Positions 36,801-49,700 of a stretch of DNA of 64,000 nt are shown here, piece by piece. This DNA comes from Gibbula magus (Eukaryota; Mollusca; Gastropoda; Trochida; Trochidae): the NCBI GenBank assembly GCA_936450465.1, contig OW388304.1, forward strand, positions 5,648,700 through 5,712,699, in the 5' to 3' direction. The translations under genes and the position numbers were made by a program. The notes below the pieces were generated by a model. It was not told where the DNA came from. It saw only the letters and a list, made by a program, of their open reading frames with translations, and did no database searches. The number at the start of each line of letters is the position of its first letter. Position 1 is the first letter of the stretch.

Positions 36801-39800
36801 ATGGCACGATACAATAATACATATCTGCAGTAGTTTAAAGGAATTATTTGGTGACTGTGGTTAAATTTTAGTTAAACTATCCTTGTTTAATGAAGACAGG
36901 GGTAAGAATTGAAATTTCCACCAACGTAACCCCTACCATGTTTAAAATGTTGTAAATGTGTGCAGAATCAGTCACATCTATCAACTTTCACATGTATATA
37001 CATGTATGAAAATCTTTTTTTCAAATGTATGTCGATGAACAGTTGTGTATCATCAAAATTAATTGTTTTAGGAATTTATAATTCTTTTTTTTTTTAAATT
37101 TAAACACATGTAGAAGTATTCTTTGACTGCTGACTACTCATCTGTACTTTTCAGTTTTAGATTATGAGATCGAAATTTGAGATATATGCAATTGCAAATC
37201 AAACATTTGATAAAATCTACTGAGGTGTTTACTGGCTTTTGCCTGGCAGCTTATATTAAAAAAGCAAGTTTGAGAAAGTACCTTCATGAAACCACTATTG
37301 AAAACTAAACATTGCGACGATTGTAATACAGTCATAGACAAGATAAACAATATCGAAATTTAAACAGAGGCAAAAACAAATTATGTTTGCAGGAAAGAGT
37401 GATTGGCATATACCTCGTGAGAGTATGATACTTTATTTCTTATACCTATTCAAACACCCGTGGGGTGTTTGAAGTGCTATTACAAAGCAGTTTTTGGCAT
37501 AATGTTTTTGTATTTAAGGTACGGTTTTGCAAATATGGGTATTATGTTAGTACCAGATATTGTTACCACAAATTCATATTTTACACTACTTTCTAGGCTA
37601 GTAAAGGAGATTAAAACCTACAAATAACAAACGTTGTCATAAACATAACAGATACTATTTGAAATGTTGCACATTAAGCTACGTTGGCTTCTGGAGACTA
37701 TGTGTATGATATGTGTCAGTCATATATCGATTACTCATGCATTAATATATAATATATATTTGCCCCTGAATGAAGACCAAACCAATTTTGTTGATATAAA
37801 TTCATAAACCAGACCGGGTAGAAATTATAGTCATCAGGGGGTTTATTTGGAGGATAACTATTTATAAATTAAATTGTATTTTACCGGAAACGCTGATATC
37901 AGCGTAATGTAATTTCAATTAGAGAAACCTACCCTTGGAGTATATGAACTTATAAAAGAAACTGACTCTAATTAAATGCTTTCACAAAAGTAAATATACC
38001 TAAGCAAGTAAACGTCTCAATGTGTTTCTATGACATGGTTATAGCCATTAATTCTAGTCATGGTCTATTGCTTCAATCTAATCCTTGTACCATATAGTTT
38101 CTGACTTTTACCTTCAATTGTGCAATTTCTGATCTCATTTGCAACTTTACAAACTGCATTTTCAGGGCAAGTGTGGTCTGCACAAACATCGATCAAATTC
38201 TGAAACAAAATCTTCCAAATCCATATTTATCATTGAAAATGTCTTCTCTCCTATCCAAATTATTGTTCAACGGAGCATAACAAAGTCTAGGAGGGATAGG
38301 CATGTGAAAAGAGGTAGCTTTTGAGCTGTCTGTGGAAGGATTCGAAATTTTTAGCACATCTGATCATAAGGAGGTTGGAGTTCCTAAGGTTTCGAGCATA
38401 AACTGAAAAGGCGAAGCTGGCTTGGTTTGTCCTGATATTGGGATGACAAGTTGTTTTTTGTTTCGATCGAAGGCTCCGTGCAGGTGTATGGTGGCTGATC
38501 AAGTCGTGAGATATGCAGGTGTGTCTTTGAAGTTGTCAGAGAATGACGTTTTAAAGTATCTAAAGTAAATCGATGTCTCGATGTTTAATGCAGTCACCAT
38601 TCATGCCCAATACAGGCCGTTTTCCCAGAAGATCATTAGAATCTTTGACAGAAGGCAATTACCATAAGGCTATTACATTAGATAATATGTTTTATTGATC
38701 GTATATGCTAAACACCCTTCTCTCAAGTTGACAACATACATGTACATGGTTCGGTGAATCGTTTTTGTAAGTCTGAATAAGAAATTGTGTTCACATTAAA
38801 ATAGCCGCCATGCAATGTTTACATTATACGCAACACCGTTATTGCCACCATGGATACTTGGTTTGTGTAATAAGAGATTTCACCATCTAAAGTAAATATG
38901 AATGACATAAACAATCATTATAAATGGTAAATTTGAAAAAAAATCAAACTTAAAAAAACGTACTACATTCCCTTTAAAGGTGATTTTCGCTTAGGGTTCA
39001 GTATTCATTATCAGTTAACTGAAAGTATGATTAAATGAAACAAACTTCATAGACAGCAGGATGAACATAAACTTGAGAACTAGAAATAATGCAAAGGTGA
39101 CTCAGAAATATGAAGAACTGTATTTATATCAGAATCAACAATCTATTAACGATAACACAGGTGTTCCCACGCTCCTGTGAACACAAACCACAAAGACATT
39201 GCTTTAGTCAATTAGTGTACTCACTCACATATGCAAACAGCTAAACAAACGAAACAGTAAACAAAATGTCACTTAAACAGGATTCCAATGCGTGAATTTA
39301 CAGTATTTAGGAACAGACTAATAAGATTAAGTCAAAGCTCCCTAAATTAATAGTAAACACTGGTTGGTAAGAATACGATAAGATACTACACACATTTAAG
39401 GGATTGTTTAAAACCCAAAGGACATAAAAGAGATTATATATTATTACTAACTAAGTATGAATGATCGGTCCCCTGATGCTATTCCTCGTTTAACAGAATA
39501 TATATTCTACAAAACATGAGGTACATACATGTAGGCTTTTATAGTCGTTATGCAGGCCTTAGGGAAGACGCTCCCACCTCAACCATTTTAGGAAATGAGG
39601 TTAAAACAAAGAGTATGTTGTGCTTCTTTGCAAAAGTAAAATGATTCTATCTAAAACGATTTCCATGTGATAGAGCACAAATGCCTCAACAGTAACAATT
39701 GTGAATAGACAACAAAGATATTGAATCCTTATTACATTAGGTGAGAGAAACGGAAAGTTTCATCTGCCTAAACTCATCATCTGCATAACGTCACGGGCGT

Positions 39801-42418
39801 AACAAAAAGATTTCCAAATCTTCTCTCTCAGCCCTTGACTCCAACCCTCGCATTTCCTGTGCTAAGATTTAAGGTACTGAAGGCTTATCGGATAGGCCAA
39901 TCAGAAGACCTCCGATGTAAACAATAAAGGCGTTTGCAGTGATACATTGCCGCCTAGGCCTACTAAACGAAGACAGATTTTAAATTTAAAAATGTTTAGT
40001 TTAGCATTTAGTTTACAGTCTCAAATGATGTGCTGCAATCCCCATCATAATGAAATTGTCAGAGTAGACCACAAATGCAATGCTTTACGCTTGACTGGAA
40101 AACACCCTTTCTAATTCATGCAATAATCCGGTAATTTTGGGTCGCAATGTGAAGCACACTTTTTGACAGTATTTTGGACAGTCCAGTACTTGTGTAAGCT
40201 TTCAATTGATGCAAAAACATAATTACAATTCGCTTTCATAAACCTGTAATCGATAATCAAAACGCCGAAGTGGACTGCTTCAAAAGCGATGAAGTTGTCA
40301 CATATGGAGTGGACGAACTGTTATTGTGACTGCTAAACTGGATACATTCATAAACTCGCGTATGATTTTGGTCATGATATCATGTATGGTTTGTTAATTT
40401 CACAATATTGCAGCTGGTAGTACGTTGAGTGATTCAATTTAGTTGTTTGTCAAAGTTTTTCAAATGTCATATAAGCTGAAAAATAACCAGCACATGTTAT
40501 TATCAATTTATAAAAATCACTCCGAAATCAAAGAAATCAAGAGTTGAGTTTGAATGAAACTATCATTAATGATTACACAATATTTATTGCTTAGTAAATA
40601 CCAAATAACTCGTTTCGATTAAACATTCTAAATTATTTTATACTGATCTACATTCCGAAAATACAAGCTGTATAACTTTATCAAAAAAACTGTGGATATT
40701 GTGGTTTGATTTCCTGTTTGATTAACTGTGCCTAACTCTTACTAACTCTTACAAATAAGCAAGTAGAGTCCTCATATTTCGTCCACTTTAGCGGTGACCT
40801 CGCTTGCCGGCATTCTAACCCTCACTTGCCTCACTCGGCACTTCTTGGTCAACAATCAGCCCGAGGCAAAGAGTCTTTGTTATAAGAAAAATGATTGGCT
40901 GATATTCTAAGGGGGGTAACTCTTTTGAATAAAATAGCGTAAAAGCTCGTAATCTCGTAATTTCGTCCACACAGATTTAAGTATCGGAGGCACTGTATTA
41001 TAATTTCGTCCACCTGTTATTGTCGTTTTCAAGTCTCCCGGGCGGGAGGGTCGTGACATAACAGCTTCGTCATGTTGTATCAACCATTCAACAATGCTGT
41101 ATGTACCATGTGACTAATATCAATTGACTGCTATTCTTAGTAAGAAAAATAACAAACGAGACAACGATTTGAGGGTAGGACAGGCTGTAAATTCGCCTTT
41201 TTTGAAAAGTGGACGAAATATCAGGACTGGACGAAATTGTAGGACTTTACTCTAATACTAATTTGAATATTCGCATTCTATGCGACGATTTGTATTCAAA
41301 TATTTTAACTTCCTTTGAACGTGGATATTTCTTATTTGCATATGAAGTATGTCTCTGTTATAAATTCAACAATCAACTAATAGCGCTTCCTGGCTCGCAT
41401 TTGGTCTTCTTTTTTTCTTCGTTAGCATGTTTATGATACTATATTTTCATGGATTTAAATACTATACGACGAGTATTGCAATGTACAAGAAGAAACGTTT
41501 ACCAAACCTATGTTTCTAAAAATAGCAATTTTAGAATCATCGCTTCTGCAGTAACGAATGTAAACAGCGATTTCATTGGCTGTATGTAAGCAGCTGGTAA
41601 GGGGATTACTTGTCATCACAATAGATGTCACTGCTTCGTTGCACAGTTTTCTATACAAATGAGGGCAAGGTAAAAAATGGGAAGAATTTATTTCGATACG
41701 TTTCAACTTGCTGTGGGAAGATGACACTCATAAAGAAGGACAAAGACAATAAACTTTGGAAAAAGCATGAACAGAAGGGTTTGTTTTAATAGAAGTGTAC
41801 AATTGATGATGACAGGGCAAATGATGAGTCGAGTGGAAACGGTGAAAGACGGGCCAGGACAACGTCAAACTGTTTTTGATTAAATGTACTCGCTTTTCTT
41901 ACTCCTTAAATCTCTTATACATATTCAACCAATGAGGAGCATGCATAAGTGCATGGGTGCACAAGCATGTTACAAATAATCTGTGTCATTCTCTTTTAGA
42001 AACGCAGTAGAATTAACCATCTATAAAACATAAAATTGGTTTTCTTAAAACACACGAATTACTACTTCTATTTATAAAAATGTTATCATACCTTCTTCTT
42101 CCAGTGTCCAATATCTGAGAAGATGTATGAAGGATCTGGAAGGGGTTTATATTCAGTTGAGGAGCTGTTGAAGTTGAACAAAACACAATATCCAGTGTCT
42201 GTTTGGAAGTTGAAGGATCTGCAGCTACTACGGGACAAACATTGAGCAGCACATGTCAAGATCCCAGGAGTAGAAGTGGTGATCCAATGTGTAGAGTTGA
42301 TGTATGTTCTCTTCACAACATGCCCAATATTGCTCCAGTCAGTGCATGTTTGCCCTGTGGTCAGAGGATAAAAGTGGCTGACCAAGAAAATGAAAATCAA
42401 AAGAGAAGTCACACTCAT
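30838..42418 (-). CDS. gene 2: secreted PAN - half-EGF - CCP - GON protein
   Basis: Seven exons: 42418-42092, 38199-38112, 36506-36345, 33923-33655, 32969-32796, 31725-31584, 30887-30838. Same lengths and phases as gene 1 except exon 4, which is 12 bp shorter (269 vs 281), giving 403 residues. ATG at 42418 is unambiguous. Intron 3 is only 2.4 kb here against 7.1 and 6.4 kb in its neighbours, because it escaped the large insertions. Every exon is open with good splice sites, so it appears functional. Domain content implies an extracellular protein; the ligand is unknown. Confidence 0.86.
31584..31725 (-). CDS. gene 2 exon 6: GON domain, end
   Basis: 142 bp, QSWTQKGWMPFMNVTWLG then CGGFCGYCAPTGGLKLLPF. 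Retains the Cys pattern, with FCGYC in place of FCGSC. Confidence 0.84.
32796..32969 (-). CDS. gene 2 exon 5: GON domain, middle
   Basis: 174 bp, TLQVDITSRTFASGTALTLG type sequence ending GFQLKPE, phase 0 at both ends. Confidence 0.84.
33655..33923 (-). CDS. gene 2 exon 4: GON domain, first third
   Basis: 269 bp reading IPGTCAEVKQCDAERRDGEY, then VPVYCHGMNTHPEEYITL and RNCDVEKAIQNDNVGSTEY. Four residues shorter than gene 1 in the loop before STEYVKIRI, the most variable part of the family. Confidence 0.87.
33975..36344. other. intron 3 of gene 2
   Basis: AT-rich non-coding sequence with no transposon recognised; the shortest version of this intron in the array. Confidence 0.4.
36345..36506 (-). 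CDS. gene 2 exon 3: CCP/sushi module
   Basis: 162 bp. Only one silent base differs from gene 3's exon 3 over the whole exon, while the surrounding introns have diverged heavily. Confidence 0.87.
38112..38199 (-). CDS. gene 2 exon 2: four-Cys EGF-like half module
   Basis: 88 bp reading NLIDVCADHTCPENAVCKVA then NEIRNCTIE, with the same Cys spacing as exon 2 of genes 1 and 3. Confidence 0.82.
38287..38505 (-). pseudogene. LINE RT C-terminal fragment
   Basis: Minus-strand residues HHTPARSLRSKQ, FAFSVYARNLRNS and SFHRQLKSYLF match the end of CR1/L2-type reverse transcriptases (PxRSLRSS..FS.AAP.LWNSLP..FK..LKTHLF). About 70 codons, no RT core. It lies in intron 1 of gene 2. Confidence 0.65.
38650..38973 (-). 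mobile_element. MITE, TTAA-flanked, copy 3 (reversed)
   Basis: Reverse complement of the 29.6-kb MITE: right end ACGTACTACATTCCCT next to TTAA (38974), interior AGCCGCCATGCAATGTTTACA. More diverged; the left terminus is not clean. Confidence 0.65.
38980..40157. other. intron 1 of gene 2, no gene recognised
   Basis: Non-coding, nothing recognised beyond scattered AT-rich stretches. Confidence 0.4.
40158..41550 (-). repeat. dispersed repeat, inverted copy of 14.6-15.4 kb
   Basis: Matches 15430-14600 in reverse (TGTAATCGATAATCAAAAC near 40244; AAAATAGCAATTTTAGA near 41517), interrupted by the MITE at 40766-41252. The uninterrupted copy supplies the empty site. Confidence 0.6.
40766..41252 (+). 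mobile_element. MITE with ATTTCGTCCA motifs, TA-flanked
   Basis: 487 bp. Left end GAGTCCTCATATTTCGTCC; right end, read inward on the other strand, GAGTAAAGTCCTACAATTTCG then a second GTCCTGATATTTCGTCCAC. TA on both sides (40764-40765, 41253-41254). The word ATTTCGTCCA occurs at least five times, three forward and two reversed. The paralogous site at about 14895 lacks it. TA duplication suggests a Tc1/mariner-mobilised element. Confidence 0.75.
42092..42418 (-). CDS. gene 2 exon 1: signal peptide + PAN/apple
   Basis: 109 codons. Leader MSVTSLLIFIFLVSHFYPL, then the PAN domain, nearly identical to gene 1's: CAAQCLSRSSCRSFNF differs by one residue (Q for E). Ends GHWKKK at a gtatga donor. Confidence 0.87.
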
Positions 42419-43089
42419 TCTGTCTTATGTGAGCAATATGGATGTGTGGTCGCCTGTGGTTGCGATAGGTAATGGTCTATTGGAAAGCTGCAGCTGTCCT
42501 CACATCCACATTGACAACACACAACAGAATATTAATCTAACTGAGTAGTTATTTCTGAGATGGTTACGTTTGGAAACGCGTTGAAGTTGCTTCTGAATTG
42601 AACTATTATCCTGTTATGCTGTCTGCCGACGTTATTGGTAATCTTTACATCGTTACAATTAGCATGCAAAATAGAGCCAACCCTGTTGTGTAAGTTGTAT
42701 GGATGCCTTGAAAACCGTTATCCAGCTGTTGCCAATACATCAATGCAATTAATTATTTCTCAGTGGATTAATTCTAGTTATGTATGCTTCGTTGATTCTT
42801 AAGGAACCTTCAAGCTTCTAATTCCCTTAACTCGTTAAAGAACTGTTATCAGGATGATTTCCAACAATGATCAAGAGACGTTTGGAGTTAGTTTCATAAA
42901 TAACGAATGAAAGAAACATATGCATATATTTATCAAGTATCCAAATGAACATGTTATAAAAGAGTTACGTGTCATTAATTTTGCAAGCTGTATATTGATT
43001 TGTGTAGAAATATTTTTGAAATATTTGTAAATGCAGCTACGCACTTCACATCTTCTTGGTGTATTTAACTCTCCATAGATAAAGTGAGT

Positions 43090-43330
43090 ACTCACAATAT
43101 CACAATATGGTAGGTGGTACGTCGGCTCGGCTCGCCTCATGGGTGGGTTACCCGCTACGTGCTGGATAAACTGAGAGATTGAAGGGTAATTCCCTATCCC
43201 ACATTGAGACATGCGTTGAGAGACGTGTGGTGTCACCCTGGGTAAGTGACTTCGTTTGAAGTGTGCCTCTTTCCACCCAGCAGTAAATGGGTACCTGGTA
43301 GGTACGATGGTATTCGAATTTGAACTTTGA
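43090..43330 (+). repeat. interspersed repeat (SINE-like), family uncertain
   Basis: A GC-richer island in AT-rich flank containing CATGGGTGGGTTACCCGC and CCACCCAGCAGTAAATGGG then TACCTGGTAGG, a string reminiscent of repeats common in marine invertebrate genomes. The 175-codon minus-strand frame across it has no domain I recognise. Confidence 0.35.
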
Positions 43331-43919
43331 GTATTCTCCTCAGGGAGTTTTCTGTACGCATTGACCAGGGGTAACATGTCAAGCAGCCCTTTGAGCATTC
43401 AATGTGCATGTATATATGCGCAATATAACTGGACTTGTATTATCATATAGCTGGCTAAGATTGTCACTTCAGAACGGTTGTTTGCATCCTGTCGTTTGGG
43501 TAAATCTATCTACATCATTGTTTGCAGTACATTGGTGTGATAACAGACGTTAAGCGTTTTTACCAAAGATAAGAAATCTACTTGAAATCAGAAGTGAAAT
43601 AAGAAATTCTTAGTCTAGATCGAATTCTTCACTTTTCTGAACAAAATACTGAGAAGCTTTTCTGTAAAAAAATGAAAATAAAAATGTCAGCAAGAGGTAA
43701 AAAATAGAAAGGCAGATATCAACACAGGATGATTGTTTCACAAACATTGTTTCATTGAGCTTGGACTTTCAGCTGGATAGTTTAGTTATGCTATAGAAAC
43801 AAATTTATGAAATAATTGGTCATGAAACGTTTTGCAATCCAAACAACTTTTAAGATTTCCAAAAGGAACATCACAACTGCTTGCATAATATATACACAAA
43901 TATGCTTATGAGTAATAAA

Positions 43920-44200
43920 TATTAGTTTGGTAGTGAGCTTCAGAGAAGTGACTATCAGTTTTGTACTGAGCATCAAAGGACTGACATTCAGTTTTGTACT
44001 GAGCCTCAAAGGATTGACATTCAGTTTTGTACTGAGCCTCAAAGGATCGACATTCAGTTTTGTAGTGAGCTTCATAGTAGTGAATACGAGTTTTGTAGTG
44101 AGTCTCGGGCTGTGACTATCAGTTTAGTAGTGAGCATCAGAGCAGCGACTTTCAATTTCGTTAGTGATCTCCCGAGTACCGACTATCAATTTGGTAAGGA
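43920..44200 (+). repeat. 33-bp satellite, second array
   Basis: About eight units of CAGTTTTGTACTGAGCCTC plus AAAGGATTGACATT, the same family as the array at 5.6 kb but with a strict 33-bp period in its middle. Lies 3' of gene 3, as the other lies 3' of gene 1. Confidence 0.88.
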
Positions 44201-45324
44201 ATTGGTCTGGTCTGTGTGTTAATTATACTAAAATTCAACTGACTCTGTTTATCATCTTCCCAGAGAAACCATTGTTGTCACTTTCCATAGGGGTCCCATA
44301 TTATTTATAATGAACAAGTGAAACAAATCGCAGACATGCCCTACTGAATATTGTATTCTGTTATGACGGTTGGAAGACTGCTCTCATCTTCACACAAGTG
44401 GTAGAACTAGCCAGAATGATATAGGAAAGTTTTCTGGAAACTTGAAGTGCTTTCTGAAACTGTCTAATACATTTTATCATCCAAGATTGTGTTCCACAAG
44501 ATATATCGATTGTGTGAGATTTCCCTGTCACTGTCAACTAAATGACATCACAATGTTTTTACATCCTCGAGTAATGACAGCACAATGCTATGACGGCATG
44601 ATTTTGGATGATAAATATAATCTCACTCTCGTGTCTTCTGATATCCTATAATTATATCAACACTCGGCAGGACTCGGATATTTGTAACTTTTATCAACTC
44701 GTGTTGATATATTTGATATCAGAAGACACTTGGGTGAGATTCGATATGTACTACAATTCCGAAATACACATCATATGTTTTGGATGGCAGGTGTTTTTAT
44801 GTTTTATTGTTTTGTTGCTCATAAACACGATCAGTTTCAGGGAAAATGAATGCATTGAAGAACGTAAATGTATGCCCCTTGTAATAATAATAATAATAAT
44901 AATAATAAAACTTGAATACCTCGAAAGGAATTCATTTTGTATCATGACAGAGCTCGTGTACATGAATGGCAATTAACAGTCACAGATTACATGTAATACA
45001 AAACACAATCACAATTGGTTAACTTAAGGATCGTTTAACAAACGAATGCAGAAGGGAATAAATGTATTCAGACCTCTATTGGTTTTGAACGAGGTAATAA
45101 GTATCTCCTTCAAGAAGGAAGTTGAGCAGATTCACTGTGCAACACATGATCTGTGCAACACATTTATTCGAAATATTCTAAAGACGTTCTAAAACACCTT
45201 TCAGAATTTCAACAACATTAACAACATTCAGACTTCAATAGAAAAGAGATACTTCAGGAACTTCCGGGATGCGTCCAACTCCTTACGCAAGGCATAACCC
45301 TCGGTAACTAGCTAATTTGAACGA
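44201..45324. other. intergenic block between genes 2 and 3
   Basis: Aligns in pieces with 6690-7640. Includes an AAT microsatellite at 44882-44908. No gene recognised. Confidence 0.45.
44882..44908 (+). repeat. (AAT)n microsatellite
   Basis: About nine uninterrupted TAA/AAT triplets. Confidence 0.9.
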
Positions 45325-46160
45325 ATTTGTGACACGAAAATAGCTCCAATATTGCTGTATGGGTCTGAAATTTGGGGATATACTATAAAAGATGACATTG
45401 AAAAGGTACAAAGTTCGTTCTTTAAAAAGTATGTTGGTGTTCGTAAATTTGTAGCGAATACAGCTTTACTTGGTGAAGTTGGAAGGTATAAACTTTGTAT
45501 AAACTATTTTCAAAGATGTATCAAATATTGGGCGAGGCTAATAAGCATGGATTCAGGTCGCAATCCAAAGGCTTGTTACTTAATGCTTAAGTCATATCAC
45601 GACCATGGCGGTGTCAGCTGGGTATCATATATTCGTACTTTGTTAATGGAGACGGGGTTTTCATATGTATGGATCTCTCAAGACTGTGGTGACGTATCAT
45701 ATTTTATACAATGTTTTAAACAGAGATGTAAAGACATTAATTTTCAATTATGGCAAAGTAAATTAAATTCATCATCATATATCCATGATTATTGTGCCTA
45801 CAAGAGTGTGCTGGAGCCAGAGCTTTACATTTTAAAACTTAACTCGAACAGAGATTTACTACGTATTCTGTGTAAATTCAGATGTATGAGCCATAAACTC
45901 AATATTCAGCAATATAGATATGATAAAAGTGTAAATCCTGATTTATTGAAGTGTACAAAATGTAAATATGACGTTATCGAAGATGAATTTCACTTTTTAT
46001 TGATTTGTCCATACTATGATGAAAGTAGAAAAATGTTGTTACCAGTATATTTTAATACCTATCCAACACGTGAAAAGTTAAATTGTTTAATGTCTACCAA
46101 AAATGCTGAATATTTTAAAAATCTTTCAATTTTCTTGAAACGTAATTTACCTGTATAAAA
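45325..46160 (+). pseudogene. LINE 3' fragment, open C-terminal frame
   Basis: A 268-codon open stretch beginning inside the post-RT region (KIAPILLYGSEIWGYTIKDD) and ending with a zinc-finger-like segment (LLKCTKCKYDVIEDEFHFLL then ICPYY, C-x2-C..H-x4-C). The RT core is missing, so this is a 5'-truncated insertion. Beyond the stop comes a GGCCatgaGGCC mini-hairpin and a TTC-rich simple tail, consistent with a LINE 3' end. Related copies: 51888-52777 and 28650-28975. Confidence 0.78.
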
Positions 46161-46684
46161 ACCACTTCGATGTATATATGCACTAACATTTTGTATATAC
46201 AAATCTGTACTTTTGGCCATGAGGCCTTATATACGAACAAACTTCTTCTTGTTCTTCTTCTAATTTAAACTTTTCCGCATTTCCTTGAGGTTTCGAAAAT
46301 CACAGCCCAGTTTGCATTTCAGGTGCAACGCTCCAATGTCTTACCACGGAAAAGTGAGGTAAATAACTGAAAAGGCTCAATGGCTAAACAGCCGGTTAGG
46401 CAAACTGGCAAGAGTTATGCCTTGCAATTGCGTAGGGAAGTTGGGATGAACCCCGAATTAGAAATCCAGCACGCCTCACAGCTGCACGTGCATGCTTTCA
46501 AATTGCATTTTTGATTGTTTAATTGTCTAAAGCATTGTAAAATGTCTTCTTTATTCACACAAAAACACCGATTTCTAAAAACTTGTGAAAGACCCTATTT
46601 GCATTTATTCTAGTTCCAAAGTGTCATTTTATCGAGTGATTTATTTTTCAAGAACACCATCCACAGAGTATGAAGATAGTTCCT

Positions 46685-46734
46685 CTAGCCACCACTGTCA
46701 CACGAGGAAGTTTTTGCCGTACTGTTTTCTGGAA
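46685..46734 (-). CDS. gene 3 exon 7: short tail and stop
   Basis: 50 bp encoding IPENSTAKTSSCDSGG and TAG. Confidence 0.79.
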
Positions 46735-49700
46735 CTGAAACACAAAAAGAGATACCAGAAAATGATTTTTTGCGATAGCATCGAAATATCTAGTTTCTGA
46801 ATCATAAACTATAATGATACATGAGAACTAGTATTATTAGTACTGTTTATCCTTTATTTCAATTTACAAATACATTGTTTGTAAGGAAAAATCACTTTGA
46901 CGGTGAAAATAAGCGTCACTTGGACGCATTTGTTATATAAAGCACATATAAGGAGCCCTATTTTTGGAAATTGTTTTTGTACCAACAAGTTTACTGAACC
47001 TTTGTGTTTTGTTGCAAGAACCACATTTTGTAGTATTTGAACTTCTAAAACTAGTACTTTAAATGCGATCCAGGAGTAATTTGAAGTAAAAAAGAATCAC
47101 CATAACTCTACAGCATAGAAATACAGCTCATAGGAAGAAAAGGTAGACCTTTATTCATTAGAACAATCTTTAAATCTAATACAGTATTGCTCATTCTGTT
47201 TTCTCTCAACCATGGTTGACCTATTTCGGGCATAATGAAGTCTGTGTTGTAGTTGCTATTTTCAAATATGAGTTATTGAGTTGTGTATTCTAAACTCAGT
47301 TGACATGTTTAAACATTCGTTATTTCGAGCACAATGGGAAATGACCATTACTTGAAGGACACGAGATGATTGTGCTTTTTATATTTGATAATACATTGCT
47401 CTTGAAAACAGAACTTTTACTCCGGATTCAATTAAAGGTGCATCCATTGTGTTTCATAAAATTTGATTTGGCTTTAATACGTTCCAACACACCATATGTG
47501 CTGTCTACAATACAAACAAATTCACTTAGCTTGTATATTCATGCACCAAAATTACGTTTGACTCATTGGCGCGCGCCACACGCGGTGCACTGTCCGGTTT
47601 TCGATCAGAAATCACTACTTTTACCTTCATATCGTCAATATACTATGTCGAGTATCATTAAAATGGTTGTTTTCGGTAACAGTTAGTACTTCCCTATAGA
47701 ATAAGACCATTAATAACGTTTGTCATATTTGACCCCAAACTACACAATGGATGTACCATTAATGTAACATTATATAGTATATATGTATATAGTAGGTAAA
47801 GGAGAGCTTACTCTCGGCTGCAAATGGTAAAAGCTTCAAGCCTCCAGTTGGGACACAAGAACCACAGTTACCACCACAGTTGAGGAAAACCGATGCCGGA
47901 CCTAACCATGTCACATTCATAAAGGGCATCCAACCGCCTGGAGTCCAGGATTGCTGCAAATATTAGAATCATTTAGAATCAATTACCCAAGATCAAAGAA
48001 AATGAGCAAACAAAAGTAATGACATTCAGTTTGAGATAAGTTACTGGACGGCCCTTGGTCAATATTTCCATACAAAACAAAACATATAAAGTGCATAATA
48101 CAATTTATCATTATCATTAACCAAGGCTGACCTAATAGAAACGAATTGAAAGAAGTATGTTTAATGTCGTTCTTTGTTGTTGCTTTTTTTAATCGACCGC
48201 GTTTCCTTGACTCACCTCTGGGTTAAGCTGGAATCCAGTATCTCGTAGATCAACAGTAAAGGTTCCCTTAGAAACACAAGGTCTACTGATGTGATAGTTC
48301 ACGTAGCAGTCTGATGATGTAGCAAAATTTCCCAGTGTGCGTGCTGTGCCTGAGGCAAACGTCTTTGAAGTTATTTCTACCTGGAGGGTCTGTGGATATA
48401 AAATGGCACTGAACTACAAGATCTCAGAAGTTGTCAAAGTGCCTATTTATTAAATCCGACTGCTAAAGAAAGCTGACATACATCCTATTCAATATATTTA
48501 CACAATACCTGTGTACAATAGAAGCACGGATGTGATATGAATTTGAATTCAGGGTTCAAAGTTAAGCATCCCCAAAATTCAAAACTGAAATGTGATGATG
48601 TGGGATCGTAACGATAACTTGACTGAATTAATCACTTTCAATATGTTGTTACCATGTTGACTTTCACAAAACATCCTATATGTTGCCATTATATGGTAAC
48701 TGGTAGGTGAAGTGTCATCCTTTTTGTCAACAATTATTGGCAAATACTGGTTAAAAGGCTAGATCATTTCGATTTGTAAAAATATTTTTTTATTCTTTCC
48801 AATTCCAACCATTAATTAAAGTCTTCTCTTGTTTTAGAGGGGTCATTAAAGTTAACACTGACTAGATATTGTCAGTCGGCCACTTTTATTAAAATTGTAT
48901 TGTTTTACAATTTGTGATTTTAAAGGTTCATAGTGCTGTTACAAGTGATTTTTGACTAAAAGGCAGATACTAAAGTTTGACCATTTGATTTGAAAGAATG
49001 GAACTACTCAATTTACAGCAACCCACATTCACTTTTATTTCCCAGTAAAACGTAATATTTGTTTAAACCAAAATACAAAACCTTTATAAATGCAAATATC
49101 AAAGAGAAGCAAAACGTTATCTGAAAATTTTTACTTTTTTTAAACTGCAAGATTATGATTATATATTATTCCATGTGGTTACTTTTACTGAAACATTGTC
49201 TTCTTTCCTATCAGACAACCTTCCCTGGTGAAAACACGTGGGGGTGCTTAACTTTTTTCCATATATATATCACACTATTTATATTGTATGTACTTGTATC
49301 TTGACGAGGACAGGCATTTTGATAAGCCTTTGGCTTGTTTGCATGTCCTCATTCATGTATAATTAACATGAATAAATACGTTTAAAACATATATATCACA
49401 CTACATACATCTGCTACAATTGTTAGGTCTTACTGAGACGTAGATACGAATTTTAACGTATTCTGTTGATCCTTTGAGCTGGTAGCCTGTTCCCCCAACA
49501 TGAACTGTTTCAACTCCGCAATCCTCTCGCTGGGTTCCTGGAAAAAATCCGGAGTTTTGATGAATCAGCGTGATGTATTCTTCTGGATGAGTGTTCATCC
49601 CATGACAGTACACTGGAACTCGGACATCATTGAACTGGTTGAGATAGATCCAGTACTCGCCATCCGTTCTTCCTACATCACAGAGCTTCGCTTCAGCACA

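Noticed and set aside
42871..43398. 175-codon protein on the minus strand
   Set aside because: Overlaps an interspersed repeat-like island, shows no domain, and the C-terminal third is AT-rich low-quality frame.
48900..49000. Further MITE copy (TTAAAGGTTCATAGTGCTG)
   Set aside because: Only a short end-like resemblance, no interior or right end.
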